From Porphyromonas sp. (GTDB lineage Bacteria > Bacteroidota > Bacteroidia > Bacteroidales > Porphyromonadaceae): DNA of 64,000 nucleotides. Both the position numbers and the translations under genes were made by a program. Positions 1-8,230 of this stretch are shown in pieces; the stretch's first letter is position 1; each line of letters starts with the position of its first letter. The notes under the pieces are model-generated. The model saw nothing but the letters and a program-made list of their open reading frames with translations, did no database searches and was not told where the DNA came from. The stretch lies in NCBI GenBank assembly GCA_022772085.1, contig JALFBN010000005.1, positions 102,637 to 166,636 on the forward strand. Reading direction: 5' to 3'.

Positions 1-945
1 GCTACGGCTACGTTTCGAATAGAGAATCCCGGAATCTACGATATGGTTGTGATCGCCAATGAATCGTTGTCATTCAATAATGACGTGGTGACCCGGCTTC
101 GTAGTATTGCCACCCGAGAGCAACTCAATACATTGCCTCGCATTCGCTTTTTTGATCCCGCCTCTATGCCAATAGGAGGTATCGATCGTCCTACACTTCC
201 TTCGGGATTACCTCGCCTTTTATGCCCCCTGACTGCCGAATATCATGGCGTAAATATGTCCATTGCTGCAACGCAAGCCAACCCTCATCGAGTGTTTTTG
301 CCTACCTCTACCGGTAAGGTTGAATTGTTGCGTGCAGTGGCTAAGGTAGAGCTTATCATCAAGGATATTGTCCATAAAAAGGGCTCCGGTTATGAATGGA
401 TTGCCCCCGACACCTTTGGACGTATTCTCAAAATAGGGGGAGTGGCTTTGGCAAAAACATATCCTCTAATGCCCCTCAATGCCTATACTCCTAGAGAGGT
501 TATCCCTCTTCCCACTACGGAAAATCCTGTCGGACTCCTTACGGGGATTGCTTTTCCTGAGACGCCCGATGCCAAGTTCGTTGTACAGAAACAACAATCG
601 AAGGATTGGAGTATCGGAGGTCTTCAACCGCTGGACTACAAGATCTTCTTTTACATCCCTGAAACTCTTATCCCGGAGGGTCATACCCCGAGTGAGCAAC
701 CCCGACTTCTGTTTAGTTACAGCAATATGGAAGGGGATTGGTGGGCTCCTTCGAAGAGTACCCCTATTGATACAGAGCGTGATATCACAAATAATAACCC
801 CAAGGCATCGGATTACTTGAGAGAAGTCGCACGTCTTACCTCCGTCCCGATGAAATCTTACGGAGCGCATAGCGTTTATCGCAATAGTTGCTACCGTATA
901 ACCGTCTCTTTTGACGCCAATTATTCCAATCCTGAGAGACCTTAG
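1..945 (+). CDS. Fimbrial subunit/anchor-like protein, 5' end outside window
   Basis: The reading frame is open from base 1, so the gene starts upstream; 314 codons are visible and it stops with TAG at 943-945. The stretch VELLRAVAKVELIIKDI (about residues 107-123 of the visible part), preceded by a strand with MSIAATQ, is the pattern I associate with Bacteroidetes fimbrillin and fimbrial-accessory (FimA/Mfa/FimB-like) proteins. These are exported as lipoproteins and assembled on the outer surface, but the signal peptide is outside the window so export cannot be checked here. The next gene begins 28 bases downstream on the same strand, suggesting an operon with the giant secreted protein. Family assignment is by pattern only; a surface protein of another family is possible. 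Confidence 0.6.
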   Translation, partial: ATATFRIENPGIYDMVVIANESLSFNNDVVTRLRSIATREQLNTLPRIRFFDPASMPIGGIDRPTLPSGLPRLLCPLTAEYHGVNMSIAATQANPHRVFLPTSTGKVELLRAVAKVELIIKDIVHKKGSGYEWIAPDTFGRILKIGGVALAKTYPLMPLNAYTPREVIPLPTTENPVGLLTGIAFPETPDAKFVVQKQQSKDWSIGGLQPLDYKIFFYIPETLIPEGHTPSEQPRLLFSYSNMEGDWWAPSKSTPIDTERDITNNNPKASDYLREVARLTSVPMKSYGAHSVYRNSCYRITVSFDANYSNPERP

Positions 946-973
946 AGTTTATACCTATATCTTGCTGTATAAG

Positions 974-3900
974 ATGTTTAGAATCAAATTTTTAAGAGGG
1001 TTTTGTGCCCTCATGTTTCTTTTGGCATTTTTGCCTTTATCGTTTGAGGTGCATGCACAACAACCCTCCGATATTAGGATCGTACCTAAGGTTACAAATG
1101 CTACTTGTGAAAGTAACGGAGAGATCACAGCAGAGGTGACTTCCATAAATAATTTATACACGATCAAAAGTGTCGTATATACTTATGAAAATGAAGCAAC
1201 GCACAGCCTTGTCTCAAGTAAAGACACCTCTCAACCAATGGTTACAGGGTTGCCTGCCGGGAGCTATACACTTCGGGTCGGAGTGCTTTTCAATAATGGC
1301 AATCGGGTTAATGCGACTTACACGGGCATTAAGGTAACCTCCTCTTATAGGATGCCTGTGATCTCTATTAAGGAACAGCGCCCCACCCTCAAGGGCTACA
1401 ATGAACCTACGGGTATGATCGGCTTGCGTGCGGCCAATGGTAGTGCTCGTAATTATACGGCAAGGCTTCTCAAAACTCCTGTTGGCTATACAGGTTACAA
1501 GGAATTTACCTATTCGGCAACAAGTGATTGGAAGTATTTCTATAATCTCCCCGCCGGTAAGTATCAAGTGCAAGTTTCAGACGAGTGTGTTTCCTATCCT
1601 GCCGTAGAGGTCGAGGTTACGACCTCCTCAACAAGTTTATATGGTTCCATTGGAGACAACGACCTTGTGCCCATACGTGATCATTGCGGATGGTATCGGG
1701 TTTGGTCTCCAACCAATAGCAACTTCCCCTACTATACCTCCTTGGATACGATCGCCAAGTACTATGATTTTACGTTTGTTAGTCAAGAGGTACAGGAAAA
1801 GAATCCTTCATCTATTGTATGGTATGATATGAATACAATCTCCCGTACCTTGGATAATGGTAATGTAGTCGCCTATTATTCAGGGCCGTATTCGCCTCTT
1901 TGCTTCAAGCTCCCTGATGGGCTCTCTTGGTATAAGATGGCACGTAAGCCGAGTCGAGAGAGACCTCGTCTTGTTTACCGTTTGAAGGGTACGGATTTAC
2001 AAAGTTCCTATGAACTAGATTATTTTAAGGAAAGTAGTTGGATTCTACATGTAGTTGACGAATCTGATGGCCCTTGTGCAGATTATAAACGAAAACTCTA
2101 TTTGTATGACTCTTATCGCGTTGACTTTTGCCCTCCTATTACAGTGACTGTGGCAGAGGCGACTGCTCCTAATGTGATTTTAGAGCAGATCCAGTTAGGA
2201 TTGGAGAACAAGAGTAGTGATAAAGCTATTCTTCTTAATACCCCTTTTTCTCGGGAGAAGTCATACATCTTTACTTATAGAGACGGCAATGGTGATGAGA
2301 TCAAAAATACCTATCCCGGACTTATTCCTCAAGTCTTCACAAATTCATATGCTAGTTATGACAATTGTATGGGGATTGTGAAGAACTCTGTTCATATATA
2401 TTCTCAAGTCAATATGGGATCTAGCGTGCAAAACGTTGCACTGGATGGCTATACCATTTGTTTGAAAAGTGCCCCTGCGGGGTATGAGCCTCCCTTTGAA
2501 CATTCCCTGCAGGTGGGGAAGCCTTATAAAGTTCCTGCTGGATTTAGTACAGGGAATTTCTTTCCTTTCTCGAGTGACGTCTTATCCAATCCAAATTACC
2601 CTCATAAAAACGGTAAGAGTGTTTTGCTCCCTAAAGGTAATTACATCTTTACAGTGACAGATCCTTGCGGACGTACGAAGGAGCTCATAGAAACCCTCCA
2701 TGACGCGACAGATCGATATTCAATAGGAACAAAAGAGCTGAAGCCCATGGTTGTCGTTAAGGAATGTGGGCGTATGCGTATCTATCCATTTGCCGGAGGT
2801 CATACGGATATTATTCTTAAAAATGGTACTTCATACGATACTCCCTATGCCTACATAACGAGCTATCCTAATGGATTGAATTCGAGTGATGTACGTGTAT
2901 TTAATGGATCTTCTTACTCCAATTCTTTCTATGTGCGGGCTCCCGAAAGTAGTTCTTCGGTTAAGCCTAAAGATATTTACTTTGATATGCCCTTGGTACA
3001 AGGGAGCTTGAAAATAATGACTACCTTCACGAATTCACATTATTCGTGTATGCCGACGGTTACGGTCAATCTTGAGAATGCCAATCTTTCGTATGACCGA
3101 GATAGTTATGTGGGGTATAAATGTCCATCGGGTACATATGCCTACTTTTTTATTCAGCCGAAGAATTACGTGGGACATTTGGATATCGAGATTCGTCCGG
3201 TAAAAGGGGGAGAGCCGATTTACAAGGCTCATGATGTAGATGTATCCAAAGGGGTAGAGGTGCACATTAATCGTACCACTTCAAATCCGATTCAGGATGA
3301 TGCTTATATGCTCTATCTCAAAGACCTTAAGTGTCTTAACGATAATAAGAATGGTACACCTATTTCTCTTTATGATTTGAGCTCGACGAGCATCGTGCGT
3401 ACAACACGTGTCAAGACGAAGTATTGCGAAGGAGAGCCGATCACACTGGAGTGTGTGTCGTTAGGCGGTAAGGTGATCTATAAGTGGCGTTTCCCTGATG
3501 GCACAGAACAAGACGGGCGCGTAGTGACTATCCCTTCCTCCGAAGCCAAGAAGCATTCGGGTAAATATACTTTGACAGCAACCAATGTTATTTGCGAGGG
3601 ATCGCCTACGAGCATCACAATCGATTTTGAGCTCTCAGTGGCACCTCCGATTCTTTGGTGGAATTCCAAGGCGAAAAATGCCAATTGGTTTGATAGGAAT
3701 AACTGGCTGAATAAGGAGGGCGTATCGGTTAATGCGATTCCGGCAGCTTGTACAACGGTGCATATCCCTTCAGAGGTGGACCACTACTATCCCGACCTTG
3801 ATCCCACAATTTCGATACAGGGGACCTATGGTGCTGCGGAGTGTAACGATGTTTACTTCCACTACGGTAGTCAGTTGGGCCGTCCTCAGTTACTACGTTA

Positions 3901-5503
3901 TAGTCGTGCTTATGTCGATTACAACTTCGGCAAGATGCAGACGGGTGGTACTGTTGTGGCTCATGCCGAACCCCACTTCCCTCAAAGCGATAAGCAACTG
4001 ATGGCGCGTGACCGATGGTACATGCTTGCTACACCGCTGAAAAATATCCTCTCGGGAGACTTTGGTTTGGCAGGCTATCCTATGACCTATCAGCGTCACT
4101 TTAAATCAGGAATCGCTACAACTTCGGGACTCTCTGAGGCCTCTTTCGAGAAACCTGTGAACAGTTTGATCGAAAACATGAGTTCGTTCAATCACGCTAT
4201 TGCCCTCAAGGTAGCAGGCCAGAGTGCCAAAGTGGGGTATAACGACCACAAAAACCTCAATGGCCTCAACGGAATTATCCGTATTCCCTATTATCTCAAT
4301 GATGCGGTGGGAGCCTACTATCCGCTTCATAAGTATATCCCCGAAACGAATACCTCGGCATTCCGCTACTACAATATGGAGACCCTCGCTCCCATGAGCA
4401 AGGTCAATCGCTTCACTCGCAAGCCCGAAGAGGATTTCCGCTTCGTCTTCGAGACGGGTGGCAAAAAGGCGATCGGTGCTATTTCAGTGGCCGGCACTTC
4501 CGTAGAGGGTTATGCATTCCAACTTACGGGAGACACCAATTCGGAGTTACGCATGGTGGGCAATCCCTTTATGAGTGCCATTGACTTTGATCGTCTCAAA
4601 GAGGTAAATAGTACGCTTATTGAGCCCTACTACTACATATTTACCGATAATACGTGGAAGGTCTACTACTCGGGCGTTACCTCTCCCTCCGGCACCTTAC
4701 AAAAAGAGATTGCTCCGCTTCAAGCAATTGTGATCAAGAAAAAAGCGACAGGTGCCCTGCTTTTCCCAACGGCAGGAGAGAAGAATGTACTCCTTGCGCC
4801 CAATAAGCAGTTGAGTGTAAAGAGCCATTCCATGACCGAGCCATCCGATGGGATCCGTCGTGTGTCTGTTATCCCCAGCAACAGTGCAGGGCACGGAGCT
4901 GAGTCCGTATTGCTCCCGGATACCGATCTTGCACCCGCTCCTGCACTATTTTATCCCGCTATTGACGAGGTACCCACCGTTTATTTTGTCGATACTGAAA
5001 CTGGTACGCCTAACGTGATTCAGTCGGGGGCTTATCGCAGTGTTGTACCTATGGGAGTACACAGTTCTGTCGTTGGCACTGTTCATTTGGACTTTTCTTC
5101 CCTGACGCAAGGTCTCTTCACCCGAGTTGTTCTCTATGATAGAGAGACATGCCGAGAGCAAGATCTCCTTGCAAATCCGTATTATTTATATCAAAATAGA
5201 GCGAATGAGGGTACGCGCTTCGAGCTCCGTATGGAGTATCCCGGTGTGAAGTCTGTGGATACGCCCCTCGCTGATGGAGATTTGCTTCGAGTGAGTCCGA
5301 CAGAGGCCGGTTATAGAGTGGAAAGTGCTGTTGCCCTGAAAGGTTTTTCTTTGTGGGCAGTAGATGGAAAACTTTTGGGTAAAAGTTTTGGAATTGATGC
5401 CCTCGAATTTTTCGTGGATCGAGCCTACTGTCAGTCGGTTGTTATCCTCAAGGTTCATTTGGCTGACGGTTCTACGCTAACACGCAAGCTCCCAAAACTT
5501 TAA
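974..5503 (+). CDS. Giant secreted surface protein with SprB-like and Ig-like segments
   Basis: About 1509 residues. The frame opens at 911, but the ATG at 974 is preferred: it starts directly with a good signal peptide (MFRIKFLRGF..., cleavage near VHAQQ) and avoids overlap with the previous gene. Early segments have the pattern 'NATCESNGEI ... GLPAGSYTLRV' and later 'NLPAGKYQVQVSDEC' and 'LLPKGNYIFTVTDPCG', resembling SprB-type adhesin repeats. Around residue 815-880 an Ig/PKD-like segment is seen (YCEGEPITLEC ... GKYTLTATN). The last 60 residues (FSLWAVDGKLLGK ... LTRKLPKL) resemble a divergent type IX sorting domain. No catalytic motif was recognised. Its position after a fimbrial-type gene makes a surface adhesin or fimbrial tip protein plausible; that is inference. 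Confidence 0.75.
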   Translation: MFRIKFLRGFCALMFLLAFLPLSFEVHAQQPSDIRIVPKVTNATCESNGEITAEVTSINNLYTIKSVVYTYENEATHSLVSSKDTSQPMVTGLPAGSYTLRVGVLFNNGNRVNATYTGIKVTSSYRMPVISIKEQRPTLKGYNEPTGMIGLRAANGSARNYTARLLKTPVGYTGYKEFTYSATSDWKYFYNLPAGKYQVQVSDECVSYPAVEVEVTTSSTSLYGSIGDNDLVPIRDHCGWYRVWSPTNSNFPYYTSLDTIAKYYDFTFVSQEVQEKNPSSIVWYDMNTISRTLDNGNVVAYYSGPYSPLCFKLPDGLSWYKMARKPSRERPRLVYRLKGTDLQSSYELDYFKESSWILHVVDESDGPCADYKRKLYLYDSYRVDFCPPITVTVAEATAPNVILEQIQLGLENKSSDKAILLNTPFSREKSYIFTYRDGNGDEIKNTYPGLIPQVFTNSYASYDNCMGIVKNSVHIYSQVNMGSSVQNVALDGYTICLKSAPAGYEPPFEHSLQVGKPYKVPAGFSTGNFFPFSSDVLSNPNYPHKNGKSVLLPKGNYIFTVTDPCGRTKELIETLHDATDRYSIGTKELKPMVVVKECGRMRIYPFAGGHTDIILKNGTSYDTPYAYITSYPNGLNSSDVRVFNGSSYSNSFYVRAPESSSSVKPKDIYFDMPLVQGSLKIMTTFTNSHYSCMPTVTVNLENANLSYDRDSYVGYKCPSGTYAYFFIQPKNYVGHLDIEIRPVKGGEPIYKAHDVDVSKGVEVHINRTTSNPIQDDAYMLYLKDLKCLNDNKNGTPISLYDLSSTSIVRTTRVKTKYCEGEPITLECVSLGGKVIYKWRFPDGTEQDGRVVTIPSSEAKKHSGKYTLTATNVICEGSPTSITIDFELSVAPPILWWNSKAKNANWFDRNNWLNKEGVSVNAIPAACTTVHIPSEVDHYYPDLDPTISIQGTYGAAECNDVYFHYGSQLGRPQLLRYSRAYVDYNFGKMQTGGTVVAHAEPHFPQSDKQLMARDRWYMLATPLKNILSGDFGLAGYPMTYQRHFKSGIATTSGLSEASFEKPVNSLIENMSSFNHAIALKVAGQSAKVGYNDHKNLNGLNGIIRIPYYLNDAVGAYYPLHKYIPETNTSAFRYYNMETLAPMSKVNRFTRKPEEDFRFVFETGGKKAIGAISVAGTSVEGYAFQLTGDTNSELRMVGNPFMSAIDFDRLKEVNSTLIEPYYYIFTDNTWKVYYSGVTSPSGTLQKEIAPLQAIVIKKKATGALLFPTAGEKNVLLAPNKQLSVKSHSMTEPSDGIRRVSVIPSNSAGHGAESVLLPDTDLAPAPALFYPAIDEVPTVYFVDTETGTPNVIQSGAYRSVVPMGVHSSVVGTVHLDFSSLTQGLFTRVVLYDRETCREQDLLANPYYLYQNRANEGTRFELRMEYPGVKSVDTPLADGDLLRVSPTEAGYRVESAVALKGFSLWAVDGKLLGKSFGIDALEFFVDRAYCQSVVILKVHLADGSTLTRKLPKL

Positions 5504-5544
5504 AGTAGAGAGAGCGATCCTCATCCATTGATCTGATTATGGCT

Positions 5545-5588
5545 CCGCTACCTTCGCTCTTTAGGGCATGGAGGTAGCGGATTTTTTT
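5545..5588 (+). terminator. Rho-independent terminator after the giant surface protein gene
   Basis: A perfect 9-bp stem (CCGCTACCT at 5545-5553 with AGGTAGCGG at 5572-5580) is followed by A and seven Ts. It lies 42 bases past the stop codon and isolates ricT from the upstream unit. Confidence 0.9.
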
Positions 5589-5634
5589 GTATGATGTCGT
5601 GGGGCTGTTTATCGTCTATTCTGCTAGAAACTCG

Positions 5635-5642
5635 TAACTTTA
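5635..5642 (+). promoter_or_regulatory. Possible -7 element for ricT
   Basis: TAACTTTA matches the Bacteroidota -7 consensus TAnnTTTG at all but the last base and sits 26 bases before the ricT ATG, after the terminator. No convincing -33 TTTG is seen 19-21 bases upstream, so this is a weak call. Confidence 0.35.
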
Positions 5643-5668
5643 CCGACTAGTAGCAAAGAATTTGCCTC

Positions 5669-7162
5669 ATGAATAAAGATGATATAAAGTATATAGGATC
5701 AGCCCGCATAGATGCCAAAGGGTGCAAGGGATGCGATAGGCAACCCCTGAGCAGTTACGATTGGCTGGTGGGCTACTCCGATGATATACACCATAATAAA
5801 TATGTGGAAGTTCAATTCAAAAATACCCGTAAGGTTGTGTTTACCAACCCTCTAGGGCTGGAATTGCACAAAGACGATCTCGTTGCCGTGGAGGGATCTC
5901 CGGGAGTCGATATCGGCAGGGTTGTTCTTACAGGCACATTGGCAGCACTTCGCTTTAAGCGACAAGAGGCTTACAGTCGGGAGCCTGTGCGTCAGGTGTT
6001 TCGCTTGGCTACTCCGAACGATTTGGATCGTTGTGCCGAAGCTAAACGGCGAGAGCATGGCACGATGATCGAAGCGCGCCAGATTGCCGAAGATCTGGGT
6101 CTTGAAATGAAAATCGGAGATGTGGAGTATCAAGGAGACGGCAGTAAGGCTATTTTCTACTATATCGCTGATGGTCGAGTGGACTTCCGTCGCTTGATCC
6201 GTGTGCTGGCAGAGACTTTCCATGTGCGTATTGAGATGAAGCAGATCGGGGCTCGTCAGGAGGCGGGACGGATCGGTGGGATCGGTCCATGCGGTCGTCC
6301 CTTGTGTTGTGCACAGTGGATGACCAACTTCAAAAGTGTGAATACCGCAGCGGCGCGCTATCAAGAACTTACACTTAACCCCGAAAAACTCACAGGGCAG
6401 TGTGCTAAGCTTAAGTGTTGCACCAACTTTGAGGTAAATACTTACGTGGAGGCGCAGAAGCGAATGCCCTCTCGAGATGTCGTCTTGGAGACGGAGGAGG
6501 GGAGTTTCTTTTTCTTTAAATGGGATCTCCTCAAGGGTGAAGTCTCCTATACACCCGAGAAAAATAAGACTGCCGATATGCGCACCATCTCCACGCGACG
6601 TGTGCGAGAGATCATTGAGATGAACCACCGAGGTGAGAAGCCTGCCACCCTTTTGGAAGAGCGCTATGTCCAAAAGAGTGTCTCCAAGGATATTCTGGAC
6701 GAAAATGTTTTGACTCGCTTTGATGATCGGGGACGCAAGAGACGTAAAGGTAATGCTTCCAAGGGGCGTAAAACCGATGCGAACAGACCTAAAAACTCAT
6801 CCGAAGAGGAGGGGCGTCAGGCCCCAATGGCACAAGCATCTGCCGAAGAACCTCAAAAAGCAGAGGGAGGCAATGGCAATAGACGACGCCCGGGTAACGA
6901 TCGTCGCAACACTCCCCGAAATGGACAACGAGGGGGACAGGCTCCGCGGGAGCAAGGGGGCACATCATCCGCTACTACTGATACCAATCGTAGAGAGATG
7001 CGTCCACAACGTCGAAATGCCGATCCCGAAGCAACGGACTCTGCCTCTATCCAGCCCCGTAATGTTCGGCGAGATCGTCGTTCTCCAAGGGAAGGAAACA
7101 GACCTCAGGGAGAGGGGAAAGGTCCGAAGCAAACACCAACTTCGTCTGATCCCATAGCCTAA
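5669..7162 (+). CDS. ricT: PSP1-domain protein, RicT/YaaT-like
   Basis: 497 residues. The central region (about 95-260) is the PSP1/RicT domain with the cysteine signature GGIGPCGRPLCC (Cys208, 213, 214) and QCAKLKCC (Cys245, 250, 251); a further Cys pair lies at 19 and 22. In Bacillus the RicT homologue forms a cytoplasmic Fe-S complex with RicA and RicF that affects RNase Y; RicA/RicF equivalents are not in this window, so the role here is inferred by family only. From about residue 350 the protein becomes a low-complexity, strongly basic Arg/Asn/Gln/Pro-rich tail, typical of nucleic-acid or ribosome contact. The following gene is gldH, 58 bases downstream, a pairing seen in other Bacteroidota. 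Confidence 0.85.
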   Translation: MNKDDIKYIGSARIDAKGCKGCDRQPLSSYDWLVGYSDDIHHNKYVEVQFKNTRKVVFTNPLGLELHKDDLVAVEGSPGVDIGRVVLTGTLAALRFKRQEAYSREPVRQVFRLATPNDLDRCAEAKRREHGTMIEARQIAEDLGLEMKIGDVEYQGDGSKAIFYYIADGRVDFRRLIRVLAETFHVRIEMKQIGARQEAGRIGGIGPCGRPLCCAQWMTNFKSVNTAAARYQELTLNPEKLTGQCAKLKCCTNFEVNTYVEAQKRMPSRDVVLETEEGSFFFFKWDLLKGEVSYTPEKNKTADMRTISTRRVREIIEMNHRGEKPATLLEERYVQKSVSKDILDENVLTRFDDRGRKRRKGNASKGRKTDANRPKNSSEEEGRQAPMAQASAEEPQKAEGGNGNRRRPGNDRRNTPRNGQRGGQAPREQGGTSSATTDTNRREMRPQRRNADPEATDSASIQPRNVRRDRRSPREGNRPQGEGKGPKQTPTSSDPIA

Positions 7163-7220
7163 AAAAGAGAAGAAATCCTTTCGTAAAATCTTCTTTTGGA
7201 TCCGTAAAATACAATATAGG

Positions 7221-7757
7221 ATGACTGTACAAACCAAAAGCAAGCTCCTTACGCACTCCCTACATCGAGGTATGGGGTTGAGGGGGCTTGCTTTTTTTCT
7301 TTTTTCTCTCTTCTTAGGGAGTGTTTGGAGCTGTCGTCCAACACAAGATGCCGTGATCCAATACCAGCAGATCCCCGAGGCAAAGTGGGATCGTGGACAG
7401 GAGATTCAATTCCGATTCCTCATTACAGAGACCCACCGTCCCTACTATTTCGATCTGCTGTTGCGTCACAATAACAATGTGGAATACGCTGATTTTGACA
7501 TCCTGGCCACTCTTTCCAACGGACTGAATTATGAGCGAAAAGATACGCTTCATTTACTGCTCTCAAATGGAGATCACGAGTGGCGAGGAATTGGAGTGGC
7601 ACTTACGGAGCTATCTTTTACTTATCTGCCCGGGATTGCTTTCCCTTCAACGGGTATCTATACGCTTACTCTGGCACCCTGCAGTCTGCGTCCCTCGATT
7701 GGAGGAATTGAAAATGTGGGAGTGGTGCTTCGGGAGGATCCTGAGGTAGCGTGGTAA
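7221..7757 (+). CDS. gldH: GldH-family lipoprotein
   Basis: 178 residues. After a signal segment ending SVWSC (Cys38 would be the lipidated residue), the body contains 'HNNNVEYADF' and 'RKDTLHLLLSNGDHEWRGIG', which fit the GldH gliding-motility-associated lipoprotein family. GldH is required for gliding in Flavobacterium but is also kept in non-gliding Bacteroidota, where its role is unclear. An internal ATG at 7272 (MGLRGLAFFLF) would give a more typical 21-residue lipoprotein signal and may be the true start. It probably shares a transcript with ricT. Confidence 0.75.
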   Translation: MTVQTKSKLLTHSLHRGMGLRGLAFFLFSLFLGSVWSCRPTQDAVIQYQQIPEAKWDRGQEIQFRFLITETHRPYYFDLLLRHNNNVEYADFDILATLSNGLNYERKDTLHLLLSNGDHEWRGIGVALTELSFTYLPGIAFPSTGIYTLTLAPCSLRPSIGGIENVGVVLREDPEVAW

Positions 7758-7882
7758 GTATCTTCACATAGATTTACTGAAAAAGTCTTTTCCTTGGGGC
7801 TTTTTTTCTAAAAGTGCTGCCATGTGGGATCGGGAGATCCTGCAAACTTATGGATGCGTATGGTACACTTTTGCTAAAAACA

Positions 7883-7913
7883 TTGTTGTAAGTAAAAAAT
7901 ATTCTTACCTTTG
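7883..7913 (+). promoter_or_regulatory. Promoter for the modular type IX cargo gene
   Basis: TTG at 7883-7885, 20-base spacer, then a perfect TAnnTTTG element (TACCTTTG, 7906-7913). This matches the Bacteroidota sigma-70 promoter. It predicts a transcript starting near 7920, leaving an approximately 310-base leader before the ATG at 8231. Confidence 0.7.
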
Positions 7914-7919
7914 CTTTTG

Positions 7920-8230
7920 TTGAACTTTTGAGTGTTATATCCGTAGCCCTGTCGTAGTGTATCCGTTACGTAAGAGGTTGAAGCAGAGGTCTACAAATGA
8001 ACCTTAATCTATCGATGAGAGGTCCTCTTGTTGTATAGGGTTGGGTGTTGAAAATAGGACACTTGAGCTTGCTCATGGGCAGGTTGTTGGTTCGACCTAT
8101 TGTAGAGAAACGCTTTCGAGATAAGGAATACAATAAAAGATTATAAACCGCTCCGTGCATTGCACTCTTCCTATTCGCCGAGCAACCGTAAGGATATGTG
8201 CAGGGTATAGGGGCACAAACAACAAAGAAG
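7920..8230 (+). other. Long 5' leader of the 8231 gene
   Basis: About 310 bases between the predicted promoter and the start codon contain no credible coding frame. Short inverted repeats are visible (for example GTGCATTGCAC at about 8155 and AGGT...ACCT around 8081-8098), but I could not match the sequence to a known riboswitch or leader family. Confidence 0.45.

Noticed and set aside
5852..6673. 273-codon minus-strand frame opposite ricT
   Set aside because: Lies wholly inside the conserved Cys-rich PSP1 region in antisense.
7174..7198. Hairpin AGAAGA/TCTTCT between ricT and gldH as a terminator
   Set aside because: The stem is AT-rich, short and followed by only four Ts; ricT and gldH more likely share a transcript.
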